From Escherichia boydii (lineage in GTDB: Bacteria; Pseudomonadota; Gammaproteobacteria; Enterobacterales; Enterobacteriaceae): 64,000 nucleotides of DNA. The position numbers and the translations under genes were made by a program. Of the stretch, positions 37,562 to 46,008 are shown in pieces. The stretch is taken from contig CP169086.1 of assembly GCA_041890495.1 (NCBI GenBank), positions 1,736,001 to 1,800,000 of the forward strand, given 5' to 3'. Every line of letters begins with the position of its first letter. The first letter of the stretch is position 1. The notes under the pieces were generated by a model, which was not told where the DNA came from, ran no database searches, and saw nothing but the letters and a program-made list of their open reading frames with translations.

Positions 37562-38578
37562 ATGCAGAAGAAATCGATTTATGTAGCCTACACTGGCGGT
37601 ACCATCGGTATGCAGCGCTCCGAAAACGGCTATATCCCCGTCTCCGGCCACCTTCAGCGTCAGCTTGCGCTGATGCCCGAATTCCACCGTCCGGAAATGC
37701 CTGACTTTACTATCCACGAATACGAGCCGCTGATGGACTCCTCCGACATGACGCCGGAAGACTGGCAGCACATCGCGGATGACATTAAAGCCCATTACGA
37801 CCAGTACGACGGCTTCGTGATCCTGCACGGCACCGACACCATGGCGTTTACCGCCTCGGCGCTCTCCTTCATGCTGGAGAACCTGAGCAAGCCGGTTATC
37901 GTCACCGGGTCGCAAATTCCGCTGGCGGAGCTGCGTTCAGACGGGCAGATCAACCTGCTGAATTCCCTGTACGTAGCGGCGAATTACCCGATTAACGAAG
38001 TGTCGCTGTTCTTTAATAACCGTCTGTATCGCGGCAACCGCACCACCAAAGCCCATGCCGACGGCTTTGACGCCTTTGCCTCGCCAAACCTGCAGCCGCT
38101 GCTGGAGGCCGGGATTCATATCCGTCGTCTGGGAACTCCTCCTGCGCCGAACACCGCGGGCGAGCTGATTGTGCATCCGATTACTCCGCAACCGATTGGC
38201 GTGGTCACTATCTACCCGGGTATCTCTGCCGACGTGGTGCGTAACTTCCTGCGCCAGCCGGTGAAGGCGCTGATCCTGCGCTCCTACGGCGTGGGCAATG
38301 CGCCGCAGAACGGCGAATTCCTGAAAGAGCTTCAGGAAGCCAGCGAGCGCGGAATTGTGGTGGTGAACCTGACCCAGTGTATGTCCGGTAAAGTGAATAT
38401 GGGCGGCTATGCCACCGGTAACGCGCTGGCGCATGCGGGGGTCATCAGCGGCTTCGATATGACCGTTGAGGCAACGCTAACTAAACTTCACTATTTACTG
38501 AGTCAGGATCTGGACATTCAGTCCATTCGCAGCGCGATGATGCAAAACCTGCGCGGCGAACTGACGCCTGACGAATAA
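37562..38578 (+). CDS. ansA: Cytoplasmic L-asparaginase I AnsA
   Basis: Hydrolyses asparagine to aspartate and ammonia; low-affinity cytoplasmic type, no signal peptide, 338 residues. The two catalytic threonine motifs are YTGGTIGMQ and VILHGTDTMAF. It lies nine bases before pncA, suggesting co-transcription as in E. coli. The sequence is Enterobacter-like. Confidence 0.97.
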   Translation: MQKKSIYVAYTGGTIGMQRSENGYIPVSGHLQRQLALMPEFHRPEMPDFTIHEYEPLMDSSDMTPEDWQHIADDIKAHYDQYDGFVILHGTDTMAFTASALSFMLENLSKPVIVTGSQIPLAELRSDGQINLLNSLYVAANYPINEVSLFFNNRLYRGNRTTKAHADGFDAFASPNLQPLLEAGIHIRRLGTPPAPNTAGELIVHPITPQPIGVVTIYPGISADVVRNFLRQPVKALILRSYGVGNAPQNGEFLKELQEASERGIVVVNLTQCMSGKVNMGGYATGNALAHAGVISGFDMTVEATLTKLHYLLSQDLDIQSIRSAMMQNLRGELTPDE

Positions 38579-38587
38579 GGAGGTCTC

Positions 38588-39229
38588 ATGAAGCAACGCG
38601 CCCTGCTCCTGGTCGATTTGCAAAATGATTTCTGCGCGGGCGGTGCGCTGGCCGTCGCCGAAGGTGACAGCACCGTTGACGTGGCGAACACGCTGATTGA
38701 CTGGTGCAAGACCCGCGGTGAAGCGGTTGTCGCAAGCCAGGACTGGCACCCGGCGAATCACGGCAGCTTTGCCAGCCAGCACAACGTAGAGCCGTTCACA
38801 CAGGGGGAACTCGACGGGCTGGCGCAAACCTTCTGGCCGGATCACTGCGTACAGCAGACGGAAGGCGCGGCGCTGCATCCGCTCCTGAATCAAAAGGCCA
38901 TCGACGCAGTGTTCCACAAAGGCGAAAATCCGGCTATCGACAGCTATAGCGCGTTTTTTGATAACGGGCATCGTCAGAAAACCGCTCTCGATGCGTGGTT
39001 GCGTCACCACGAAATCACCGAGCTGATTGTGCTGGGGCTGGCAACGGACTACTGCGTGAAGTTCACCGTGCTGGATGCGCTTCAGTTAGGCTACACCGTC
39101 AGCGTTATCACCGACAGCTGCCGCGGGGTGAACATTCAACCGCAGGACAGCGCTCAGGCGTTTATGGATATGGCTGCGGAAGGCGCGACGCTGTATACGC
39201 TCGAAGACTGGCTGGAGACGCAGGCTTAG
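38588..39229 (+). CDS. pncA: Nicotinamidase PncA
   Basis: Deamidates nicotinamide to nicotinate in NAD salvage; 213 residues. The catalytic aspartate is in LLVDLQNDFC and the nucleophilic cysteine in GLATDYCVKFTVLDA, with metal-site SQDWHPANHGSF. The start follows AAGGAGGTCTC. Confidence 0.97.
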   Translation: MKQRALLLVDLQNDFCAGGALAVAEGDSTVDVANTLIDWCKTRGEAVVASQDWHPANHGSFASQHNVEPFTQGELDGLAQTFWPDHCVQQTEGAALHPLLNQKAIDAVFHKGENPAIDSYSAFFDNGHRQKTALDAWLRHHEITELIVLGLATDYCVKFTVLDALQLGYTVSVITDSCRGVNIQPQDSAQAFMDMAAEGATLYTLEDWLETQA

Positions 39230-39238
39230 GCCTTTTAA

Positions 39239-39314
39239 GCCGGGTGGCGGCTGCGCCTTACCCGGCCTACTTCTTTGGTTTTGTAGGCCGGGTAAGCGTC
39301 AGCGCCACCCGGCA
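39239..39314. repeat. Paired REP elements (BIME-like)
   Basis: Two REP units in opposite orientation: GCCGGGTGGCGG...CCCGGCCTAC at 39239-39270 and its reverse GTAGGCCGGGTAAGC...CCACCCGGC at 39284-39314. This is the usual BIME layout downstream of a gene. Confidence 0.9.
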
Positions 39315-39451
39315 AAACTCCCCCTCCGATCCCCATAAAGTGAACTCCCTCGCAACCTCAGCGAAGCGGCAATGCTATTCTCTTTAGGCTGTTTTTTCGC
39401 CACGCCTTTTCCGTGGCGTGGTTAATTTTATTAAGTCAAAGAGGAACTTGT

Positions 39452-40705
39452 ATGAAACGTTTGCCCTTGCTGGCAGCATTACCCTTGCTTTGCGCGTCAG
39501 TTGCCTCCGCCAGTTCCCTGATGTCCGTGGGCTACTTTAACGGGGGTGGCGATGTCACCGCCGGACCGGGTGGCGATATCAATAAACTGGACGTTCGCCA
39601 GATCACCCACCTGAACTACTCGTTTGGTCTGGTCTATAACGACGAAAAAGAAGAAACCAACGCCGCGCTGAAAGATCCGGCGAAGCTGCATCAAATCTGG
39701 CTATCGCCAAAAGTGGCGTCCGATCTGGCCTTAATCCCCACTCTGCGTAAGCAAAACCCGAACCTCAAAGTGCTGCTTTCCGTTGGCGGCTGGGGCGCGC
39801 GTGGCTTCTCTGGCGCAGCGGCAACCAAAGAGACGCGCGCGGTGTTTATCCGCTCCGCGCAGGAGATTGTCGACAAATACGGCCTCGACGGCATCGACCT
39901 CGACTGGGAGTATCCGGTCAACGGCGCATGGGGGCTGGTGGCAAGCCAGCCCGCCGACAGGGATAACTTTACCGCCCTGCTGAAGGAGATGCGCGACGCG
40001 TTCGGGCATAAAAAGCTGGTCACCATTGCGGTAGGTGCGAATGCGGAAAGTCCGAAAAGCTGGGTGGATGTGAAAGCGATTGCGCCCCTGCTCGACTATA
40101 TCAACCTGATGACCTACGACATGGCGTACGGCACGCAGTACTTCAATGCCAACCTGTATGACTCCAGCGCCTGGCCGACGGTGGCCGCCGCGGACAAATA
40201 CAGCGTCGATTTTGTGGTGAACAACTATCTGGCCGCCGGGCTGAAGCCGCAGCAGATGAACCTCGGGATTGGTTTCTATGGCCGCGTACCGAAACGCGCC
40301 GTGGAGCCGGGGATCGACTGGACAAAACCGGATGCGCAAAATAATCCGGTAACCCAGCCCTACTTCAGGCCGCAGGAGATCGGGTTGTTCAAGTCACTCG
40401 GCTATGACCTGACCAAAGATACCTACGTGAAGTACAACGATATCGTCAAAAAGCTGCTGAACGATCCGCAGAAGCGCTTTACCGAGTACTGGGACGACCA
40501 GGCAAAAGTGCCATGGCTCTCGGTGAAGGGTGCCGATGGCAACGCGCTGTTTGCGATTTCGTATGAGAACCCACGCTCCGTTGCGATCAAAGCGGACTAC
40601 ATCAAAAAGAAAGGTCTCGCCGGAGCGATGTTCTGGGAGTACGGCGCGGATGACGAAAACCAGTTAGCGAAGCAGCTGGCGGCGTCGCTCGGGATTAAGC
40701 ACTAA
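39452..40705 (+). CDS. Secreted GH18 chitinase
   Basis: A 417-residue family 18 glycoside hydrolase. The signal peptide MKRLPLLAALPLLCASVASA is followed by the catalytic barrel. The GH18 signature D-x2-D-x-D-x-E is GLDGIDLDWEYP, with the acid glutamate, and LLSVGGWGARGFSG and INLMTYDMAYG are further barrel-strand motifs. No chitin-binding domain is seen. The start at 39452 follows GAGGAACTTGT. K-12 has no chitinase at this place, so it is an accessory gene. It fits functionally with the chb operon, which takes up chitobiose. Confidence 0.92.
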   Translation: MKRLPLLAALPLLCASVASASSLMSVGYFNGGGDVTAGPGGDINKLDVRQITHLNYSFGLVYNDEKEETNAALKDPAKLHQIWLSPKVASDLALIPTLRKQNPNLKVLLSVGGWGARGFSGAAATKETRAVFIRSAQEIVDKYGLDGIDLDWEYPVNGAWGLVASQPADRDNFTALLKEMRDAFGHKKLVTIAVGANAESPKSWVDVKAIAPLLDYINLMTYDMAYGTQYFNANLYDSSAWPTVAAADKYSVDFVVNNYLAAGLKPQQMNLGIGFYGRVPKRAVEPGIDWTKPDAQNNPVTQPYFRPQEIGLFKSLGYDLTKDTYVKYNDIVKKLLNDPQKRFTEYWDDQAKVPWLSVKGADGNALFAISYENPRSVAIKADYIKKKGLAGAMFWEYGADDENQLAKQLAASLGIKH

Positions 40706-40714
40706 GGCTTATGT

Positions 40715-40745
40715 GCCGGGTGGCGCTAGCGCTTACCCGGCCTAC
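40715..40745 (+). repeat. REP element
   Basis: GCCGGGTGGCGCTAGCGCTT then ACCCGGCCTAC: a single REP unit of the same family as 39239-39314, at the end of the chitinase gene. The two repeats thus flank the chitinase. Confidence 0.88.
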
Positions 40746-40755
40746 ACGGAGAGCG

Positions 40756-41028
40756 TTATTTGAAGGTCGCAATCGGCTTCGGCGTGATACCGAAGTCCTC
40801 TTTCAGCTCACGCTTGCTCTTCATCACCATCTGGCCCTGGGTGTCGATAGTCATGTGCTGCGCATCGGTGTTATTGCGCGCCTGCCACAGCATCACCAGC
40901 TGCAGGCTGTTCTCTTTTTGCTCCGGGGTCAGCGCGACGCCATCGGGCCATTTTCCCAGCTCTACGGCGGTCACCAGACGCTGATAAATTTCCGGCGTCA
41001 TACCGCTAATCATGTCTTCAATATTCAC
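40756..41028 (-). CDS. yeaC: YeaC, DUF1315-type small protein
   Basis: A 90-residue soluble protein, start MNIEDMISGMTPEIYQRL, with the conserved KWPDGVALTPEQKE. No function is known. It is upstream of the broken msrB on the same map order as E. coli (yeaC-msrB-gapA). Confidence 0.9.
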   Translation of the reverse strand: MNIEDMISGMTPEIYQRLVTAVELGKWPDGVALTPEQKENSLQLVMLWQARNNTDAQHMTIDTQGQMVMKSKRELKEDFGITPKPIATFK

Positions 41029-41069
41029 AATCCCGCCCTTTCAAAGGAATAATTTGCTGAATCGTTTTT

Positions 41070-41483
41070 TCAACCCTTGATCTGGTCACCATTCTCATCA
41101 TCGGTGAAGCTCATTGAGGCTGAATTCACGCAGAAACGCTCGCCCGTTGGCTGAGGGCCATCCGGGAAGACGTGACCAAGGTGCGCATCGCAGTTGCCGC
41201 AGCGAATTTCCGTGCGCACCATGCCGTGCGACGAGTCGGTCAGATAGCGGATGGCCTCATCGCTCACCGGTTCGTAGAAACTGGGGCCAGCCACAGCCGG
41301 AATCATACTTGGTTTCGGAATGAAACAGCGGGGCATCGCAGATCAAACAGTGATATACGCCGTCACGCTTGTTATGCAGTAAACGACCCGTAAATGGCGG
41401 TTCTGTCCCATGATTCTGCGTCACGTAAAACTGCATCTCGGACAAATTTTTTTTCAGTTCTTCTGCCGAAGGTTTATTACCAT
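41070..41483 (-). pseudogene. msrB: Methionine (R)-sulfoxide reductase MsrB, two frameshifts
   Basis: Reduces methionine-R-sulfoxide in proteins. The zinc-site cysteines are in CLICDAPLFHS and IRCGNCDAHLGH, and the catalytic cysteine in RFCVNSAS. From the ATG at 41483 a base is missing at once (ATGGTAAT for ATGGCTAAT), and an extra C in a CCCC run near 41293 shifts the middle. With both corrected the protein is 137 residues, the E. coli length. The N-terminal half looks K-12-like and the C-terminal half diverged, the switch lying near the second indel. Confidence 0.88.
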
Positions 41484-41821
41484 TTGCTCACATCTCACTT
41501 AATCGTGCTCACATTACGTGACTGATTCTAACAAAACATTAACACCAACTGCAAAATTTTGTCCTAAACTTGATCTCGACGAAATGGCTGCACCTAAATC
41601 GTGATGAAAATCACATTTTTATCGTATTGCCCTTTAAAATTCGGGGCGCCGACCCCATGTGGTTTCAAGCCCAAAGGAAGAGTGAGGCGAGTCAGTCGCG
41701 TAATGCTTAGGCACAGGATTGATTTGTCGCAATGATTGACACGATTCCGCTTGACGCTGCGTAAGGTTTTTGTAATTTTACAGGCAACCTTTTATTCACT
41801 AACAAATAGCTGGTGGAATAT
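41484..41821. other. Intergenic msrB-gapA region with gapA promoters
   Basis: A gene-free region of 338 bases between divergent genes, A/T-rich at the msrB side. In E. coli gapA has several promoters here, including sigma-32-type and Cra/CRP-controlled ones. I see plausible -10-like stretches but do not assign them. Confidence 0.55.
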
Positions 41822-42817
41822 ATGACTATCAAAGTAGGTATCAACGGTTTTGGCCGTATCGGTCGCATTGTTTTCCGTGCTGCTCAGAAACGTTCTGACA
41901 TCGAGATCGTTGCAATCAACGACCTGTTAGACGCTGATTACATGGCATACATGCTGAAATATGACTCCACTCACGGCCGTTTCGACGGTACCGTTGAAGT
42001 GAAAGACGGTCATCTGATCGTTAACGGTAAAAAAATCCGTGTTACCGCTGAACGTGATCCGGCTAACCTGAAATGGGACGAAGTTGGTGTTGACGTTGTC
42101 GCTGAAGCAACTGGTCTGTTCCTGACTGACGAAACTGCTCGTAAACACATCACCGCTGGTGCGAAGAAAGTGGTTATGACTGGTCCGTCTAAAGACAACA
42201 CTCCGATGTTCGTTAAAGGCGCTAACTTCGACAAATATGCTGGCCAGGACATCGTTTCCAACGCTTCCTGCACCACCAACTGCCTGGCTCCGCTGGCTAA
42301 AGTTATCAACGATAACTTCGGCATCATCGAAGGTCTGATGACCACCGTTCACGCTACTACCGCTACTCAGAAAACCGTTGATGGCCCGTCTCACAAAGAC
42401 TGGCGCGGCGGCCGCGGCGCTTCCCAGAACATCATCCCGTCCTCTACCGGTGCTGCTAAAGCTGTAGGTAAAGTACTGCCAGAACTGAATGGCAAACTGA
42501 CTGGTATGGCGTTCCGCGTTCCGACCCCGAACGTATCTGTAGTTGACCTGACCGTTCGTCTGGAAAAAGCTGCAACTTACGAGCAGATCAAAGCTGCCGT
42601 TAAAGCTGCTGCTGAAGGCGAAATGAAAGGCGTTCTGGGCTACACCGAAGATGACGTAGTATCTACCGATTTCAACGGCGAAGTTTGCACTTCCGTGTTC
42701 GATGCTAAAGCTGGTATCGCTCTGAACGACAACTTCGTGAAACTGGTATCCTGGTACGACAACGAAACCGGTTACTCCAACAAAGTTCTGGACCTGATCG
42801 CTCACATCTCCAAATAA
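41822..42817 (+). CDS. gapA: Glyceraldehyde-3-phosphate dehydrogenase A
   Basis: The glycolytic NAD-dependent GAPDH, 331 residues. The Rossmann start TIKVGINGFGRIGRIVFRAA, active-site cysteine in SNASCTTNCLAP and ASQNIIPSSTGAAKAVGKV are complete. The ATG at 41822 gives the family start MTIKVGI. Codon use is strongly biased to a few codons (GCT, GTT, CTG, AAA), as in highly expressed genes. It is intact although both flanking genes are frameshifted. Confidence 0.98.
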   Translation: MTIKVGINGFGRIGRIVFRAAQKRSDIEIVAINDLLDADYMAYMLKYDSTHGRFDGTVEVKDGHLIVNGKKIRVTAERDPANLKWDEVGVDVVAEATGLFLTDETARKHITAGAKKVVMTGPSKDNTPMFVKGANFDKYAGQDIVSNASCTTNCLAPLAKVINDNFGIIEGLMTTVHATTATQKTVDGPSHKDWRGGRGASQNIIPSSTGAAKAVGKVLPELNGKLTGMAFRVPTPNVSVVDLTVRLEKAATYEQIKAAVKAAAEGEMKGVLGYTEDDVVSTDFNGEVCTSVFDAKAGIALNDNFVKLVSWYDNETGYSNKVLDLIAHISK

Positions 42818-42838
42818 GTTGAGATGACACTGTGATCT

Positions 42839-42867
42839 AAAAAGAGCGACTTCGGTCGCTCTTTTTT
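42839..42867 (+). terminator. Terminator of gapA
   Basis: AAAGAGCGAC-ttcg-GTCGCTCTTT with a UUCG-type loop and a T run. Confidence 0.93.
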
Positions 42868-42899
42868 TACCTGATAAAATGAAGTTAAAGGACTGCGTC

Positions 42900-43782
42900 A
42901 TGATTAAGAAAATTTTTGCCCTTCCGGTCATCGAACAAATCTCCCCTGTCCTCTCCCGTCGTAAACTGATGAACTGGACCTCATTGTGGTCGATCATCCC
43001 AGGTAAAAGCCTCTTTTGCATTACAGGGCGCACACCTTCTCTCGTGGAAACCTGCGGGTGAAGAAGAAGTTCTGTGGGTTGAGCAACAACACACCGTTCA
43101 AAATGGCATCGCTATTCGCGGTGGCGTACCGGTTTGCTGGCCGTGGTTTGGGTCCGGCGGCACAACAAGGCCTGCCTGCGCACGGTTTTGCCCGCAACCT
43201 GCCGTGGACGCTGAAATCACATCGTGAAGATGCTATGGCGTAGCGCTGACTTTTGAATTGACACAAAGCGAAGAGACGAAAAAATTCTGGCCGCACGACT
43301 TTACTCTGTTAGCGCATTTCCGCGTGGGTAAAACCTGTGAAAATCGAACTTGAAGCACACGGCGAATTTGAACCACCTCTGCCCTGCATACCTACTTTAA
43401 CGTGGGTGATATTAGCGCAGTGAAGGTGAGCGGCCTGGGCGATACCTTTATCGACAAAGTTGATAACGCCAAAGAAGGGAAGCTGAGCGACGGCGTACAG
43501 ACGTTCCCTGACCGTACCGATCGCGTCTACCTGCACCCGGAAGCGTGCAGCGTGATCCACGACGGTGCCCTGAATCGCGGCATTGAAGTGGTCCACCATC
43601 ATCACAGCGACGTAGTGGGCTGGAACCCGGGTCCTGCGCTGTCCGTCAGCATGGCCGACATGACGGATGAGGGTTATAAAACGTTTGTCTGCGTGGAAAC
43701 AGCCTGTGTGACCACCCCGCAGAAAGCGAGTGAAGAAAAACCGTCTCGCTTAGGGCAGACGATTCGCATTGTTAAGCGATAA
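42900..43782 (+). pseudogene. yeaD: Hexose-6-phosphate 1-epimerase-family YeaD, multiply frameshifted
   Basis: Aldose-epimerase-like protein (D-hexose-6-phosphate mutarotase family). Reading by homology I count eight single-base indels: missing bases near 42968, 42997, 43100, 43233 and 43370, and extra bases near 43077, 43150 and 43340. The net change of -2 is exactly what is needed to make 294 residues, the E. coli length. The 5' half is K-12-like and full of indels. From about 43,410 the sequence is diverged and open (GLGDTFIDKVDNAKEGKLSD to the end). The active-site region is GFARNLPW. Confidence 0.88.
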
Positions 43783-43808
43783 TTCCCCTGCACCACACTA
43801 AAGCAAAC

Positions 43809-43824
43809 GGGGCGCTTTCGCCCC
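43809..43824 (+). terminator. Hairpin after yeaD
   Basis: GGGGCG-cttt-CGCCCC stem just past yeaD, with no strong T run. It lies close to the chromosome-prophage junction. Confidence 0.6.
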
Positions 43825-43921
43825 ACTATAGTTACCCTAACAACTTGATTTAACTTATATTAATTAAATATAGATCCACAAAACGACCACGCATCTAATC
43901 ACTTACAAAGAGATTGGCAAG

Positions 43922-44305
43922 CTATTCATCAGCCCCGCACTTCTCCCTGTAACTCGCTGGCAATGGTTCGCTAAATCGGGTGTAGATTTTTTTATCGGTC
44001 ACATAGTATGAGACGCTAGTCGAAAACATCCCCTTAGGTTTCATGCTGATTTTCATAATGAATGGAGAAAATCCTTCATATGCACCAAAACCATTTTTGC
44101 CATTAATCTGACCGCAAACATAACCAACAGTAGCTCCTTCCGGTGACTGTTCAGTCTGAATAAATCTTAGATATCTAAATTTGACGCTATCCGGATCCCT
44201 AACATCTGCTGATATTTCTTTCTTACCTAATTCAACAGCTTTATCAGCACTTGGCTTACATCCAACAAGAGAAACCAAAGCCAGTATTAACAACACCTTT
44301 TTCAT
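43922..44305 (-). CDS. Small lipoprotein, possible prophage cargo
   Basis: 127 residues starting MKKVLLILALVSLVGCKPSA: a short signal peptide with lipobox LVGC, so Cys16 would be lipidated. The mature part is rich in charged residues and beta-like (VSYYVTDKKIYTRFSEPLP) with two further cysteines (YVCGQ and REKCG). I do not recognise the family. The A/T content is clearly higher than in neighbouring genes. It lies between ogr and yeaD, outside the conserved P2 late genes, the position where cargo genes are often carried. It could also be chromosomal. Confidence 0.7.
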   Translation of the reverse strand: MKKVLLILALVSLVGCKPSADKAVELGKKEISADVRDPDSVKFRYLRFIQTEQSPEGATVGYVCGQINGKNGFGAYEGFSPFIMKISMKPKGMFSTSVSYYVTDKKIYTRFSEPLPASYREKCGADE

Positions 44306-44389
44306 ATCCCTATCCCATCATCGCTATTAATATACTGACTGATGTTATCAAAGATATTTTATTTGGAAAAAGCGTTTTACTTGAAGCTA

Positions 44390-44416
44390 CCCCCGCACTT
44401 AGGGAATTCGCGGGGG
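44390..44416 (-). terminator. Probable terminator downstream of ogr
   Basis: A stem CCCCCGC...GCGGGGG with a loop of about 13 bases, 14 bases past the ogr stop; on the minus strand it is followed by a moderately T-rich stretch. Confidence 0.6.
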
Positions 44417-44430
44417 CGCTTTGACGGTGG

Positions 44431-44679
44431 TCAGAGAGCCAGATTAAGCTGGTCTCTGCCGTAATGTGATGCCGGGAAAGCATCGCGGGGGATAAAGTCA
44501 GGCGGTAACGGTGCAGTGCCTGCACGCTTTGTTACTTCCCTCTCCACACTGTTAAGCGTGGTGAATGACCGGCTACATTCCAGATTCTGACACTGGTGAT
44601 ATTGCCGGATTGTCATATCGGTTATTTTACGGCTGGTACGGGTGCGGGCCATAGCGCCGCAAAAAGGACATCTGAACAT
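44431..44679 (-). CDS. ogr: Late-gene activator Ogr (zinc finger)
   Basis: A protein of 82 residues starting MFRCPFCGAMARTRTSRKIT. The Ogr/Delta-type zinc finger C-x2-C...C-x4-C is formed by CPFC and CQNLEC. It switches on P2-type late promoters by contacting RNA polymerase alpha. I chose the ATG at 44679 because the finger must start at the N-terminus; ORF continuation upstream is not conserved. It lies 39 bases after D on the same strand, as in P2. Confidence 0.92.
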   Translation of the reverse strand: MFRCPFCGAMARTRTSRKITDMTIRQYHQCQNLECSRSFTTLNSVEREVTKRAGTAPLPPDFIPRDAFPASHYGRDQLNLAL

Positions 44680-44718
44680 AATGATGGCTCCCCTGTGGGA
44701 GTTGAACTCCATTTCATT

Positions 44719-45855
44719 TTATTCAGTTTCCGCTATCCAGTCAGGTATTTTCGCTTCCAGCTCCAGCCGGGTGGTAAAGCCGCTGTCGTCTATGACGTGC
44801 TCAGCGCGCGCAATAATCCAGTCCTGATTATCTATTTCATCCTTAAAACCGCTAACCGTGACGTGCATTTCGGGGTAAAGCTCAGCGCGGCCACGCGCCA
44901 GGGTGATCGAGAACTCGGCTGCACCACGCTGAAGCTGTTGCCATTTTGCCGCTGCTGCACGTTTCGCCGCCTCTTCATTCTGGTAGGTTTTGCGCAGCAC
45001 ATAGACGTTACCGTCTGCGCCCTCCATGTAATCGCCCTCACGGCTGCTGCTCTTCTCTTTTTTGGGCTTTGCAGGCTTGCGGCGCTTAACGCTGACCTTT
45101 TTCTTTTTGCCAAAATTGAGATCCAGCCAGTAGGCCCTGACGCCGGTATACGCATCCCGATCGGCAATACGAAAGCGGTGACGGTCCCCACTCGTGCGGT
45201 CAATGCTGGCAGAGGGTAGCGCCTTCCCGTCAGCGGTTACACCGCCGCCCGGCAGGATAAACAGCAGACTGCCGTTCTTGACTGTGGCAATTGCGCCCAG
45301 CATTTCCGCCATGCGGGTAAGGAAAGACATATCGCTTTCCTGCGTTTGATCAGCGTGGTCAATCTCAATATCCATGAGCATTTCACTGATCTGCGCCTTC
45401 AGTCCGTAGCGGTGCGCTATTGCTGACACAACGCGCTCAACGGTCACGTCATGCCATGAGACTTCGCGCTTTACGTTGAACTCTTCACGAAAATCAGCGC
45501 TGCGAGCAGTAATACCAACGATATCACCCGGCCCTTCATGGGATACCTCATCAACCGTGTACAGTCCCTTGTAAATCAGCGGCTCACCCAGCCAGCCAAA
45601 TGATACGGCAAGCTCAGCGCCACGCGGCGGCAGTGCAACCATGCCGTCACTGTCATCAATGGAAATAGATAGCTGATCAGCATCAAAGCCCCTGTTGTCC
45701 GTCAGTGACAGCGACATGATCCGATCATCAAGCTGCGTCAGTACCTTACCGCCCATCGTTATGCTGAATCCCGGACTTTTTACCGCCTCGGTAAGTGAAT
45801 CGTTATAACTGCTGATGGCGTCGTTAAGTGATTTTGTCAGGTCTGTAAGTGCCAT
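44719..45855 (-). CDS. Phage tail protein gpD
   Basis: Late-control/baseplate-hub type protein D of P2-like phages, 378 residues. It matches the P2 D pattern: LMSLTLTDNRGF-like DRIMSLSLTDNRGFDADQLS, ITARSADFREEF, QTQESDMSFLTRMAEMLG and near the end DNQDWIIARAEHVIDDSGFT. A lysine-rich stretch is in the middle. The ATG at 45855 follows AAGGGGGAAAGC; the frame stays open upstream to 45957 but that extension crosses the promoter box. It is transcribed towards ogr and is divergent from the sheath gene. Confidence 0.92.
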   Translation of the reverse strand: MALTDLTKSLNDAISSYNDSLTEAVKSPGFSITMGGKVLTQLDDRIMSLSLTDNRGFDADQLSISIDDSDGMVALPPRGAELAVSFGWLGEPLIYKGLYTVDEVSHEGPGDIVGITARSADFREEFNVKREVSWHDVTVERVVSAIAHRYGLKAQISEMLMDIEIDHADQTQESDMSFLTRMAEMLGAIATVKNGSLLFILPGGGVTADGKALPSASIDRTSGDRHRFRIADRDAYTGVRAYWLDLNFGKKKKVSVKRRKPAKPKKEKSSSREGDYMEGADGNVYVLRKTYQNEEAAKRAAAAKWQQLQRGAAEFSITLARGRAELYPEMHVTVSGFKDEIDNQDWIIARAEHVIDDSGFTTRLELEAKIPDWIAETE

Positions 45856-45917
45856 GCTTTCCCCCTTCTTCCGGCGAAGGATCCCACGCGCGCGGGAGAC
45901 ACCAAATCGGTTTTTGT

Positions 45918-45935
45918 TGTCGCCGTCCGGCCAGA
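45918..45935 (+). promoter_or_regulatory. Putative Ogr-type late promoter box between D and FI
   Basis: TGT-cgccgtccggcc-AGA, one base off the P2 consensus TGT-N12-ACA, embedded in TTTTTGTTGTCG...GGCCAGACC. A related box is at 62101-62118. It lies about 74 bases before FI and 63 bases before D on the other strand, so it may serve both. Reading minus gives TCT-N12-ACA. Confidence 0.65.
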
Positions 45936-46008
45936 CCCGCAATAGCGTGAGTGACATTCAGACATGAGGGATTATCACTGCGAACTCAATAACGTAATGG
46001 TGGCTAAC

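Noticed and set aside
41927..43033. 368-codon minus-strand frame over gapA
   Set aside because: Caused by the strong codon bias of gapA; the product looks like no protein I know.
45856..45957. N-terminal extension of gpD
   Set aside because: The frame is open but crosses the late-promoter box and the better ribosome site lies before 45855, where homology begins.
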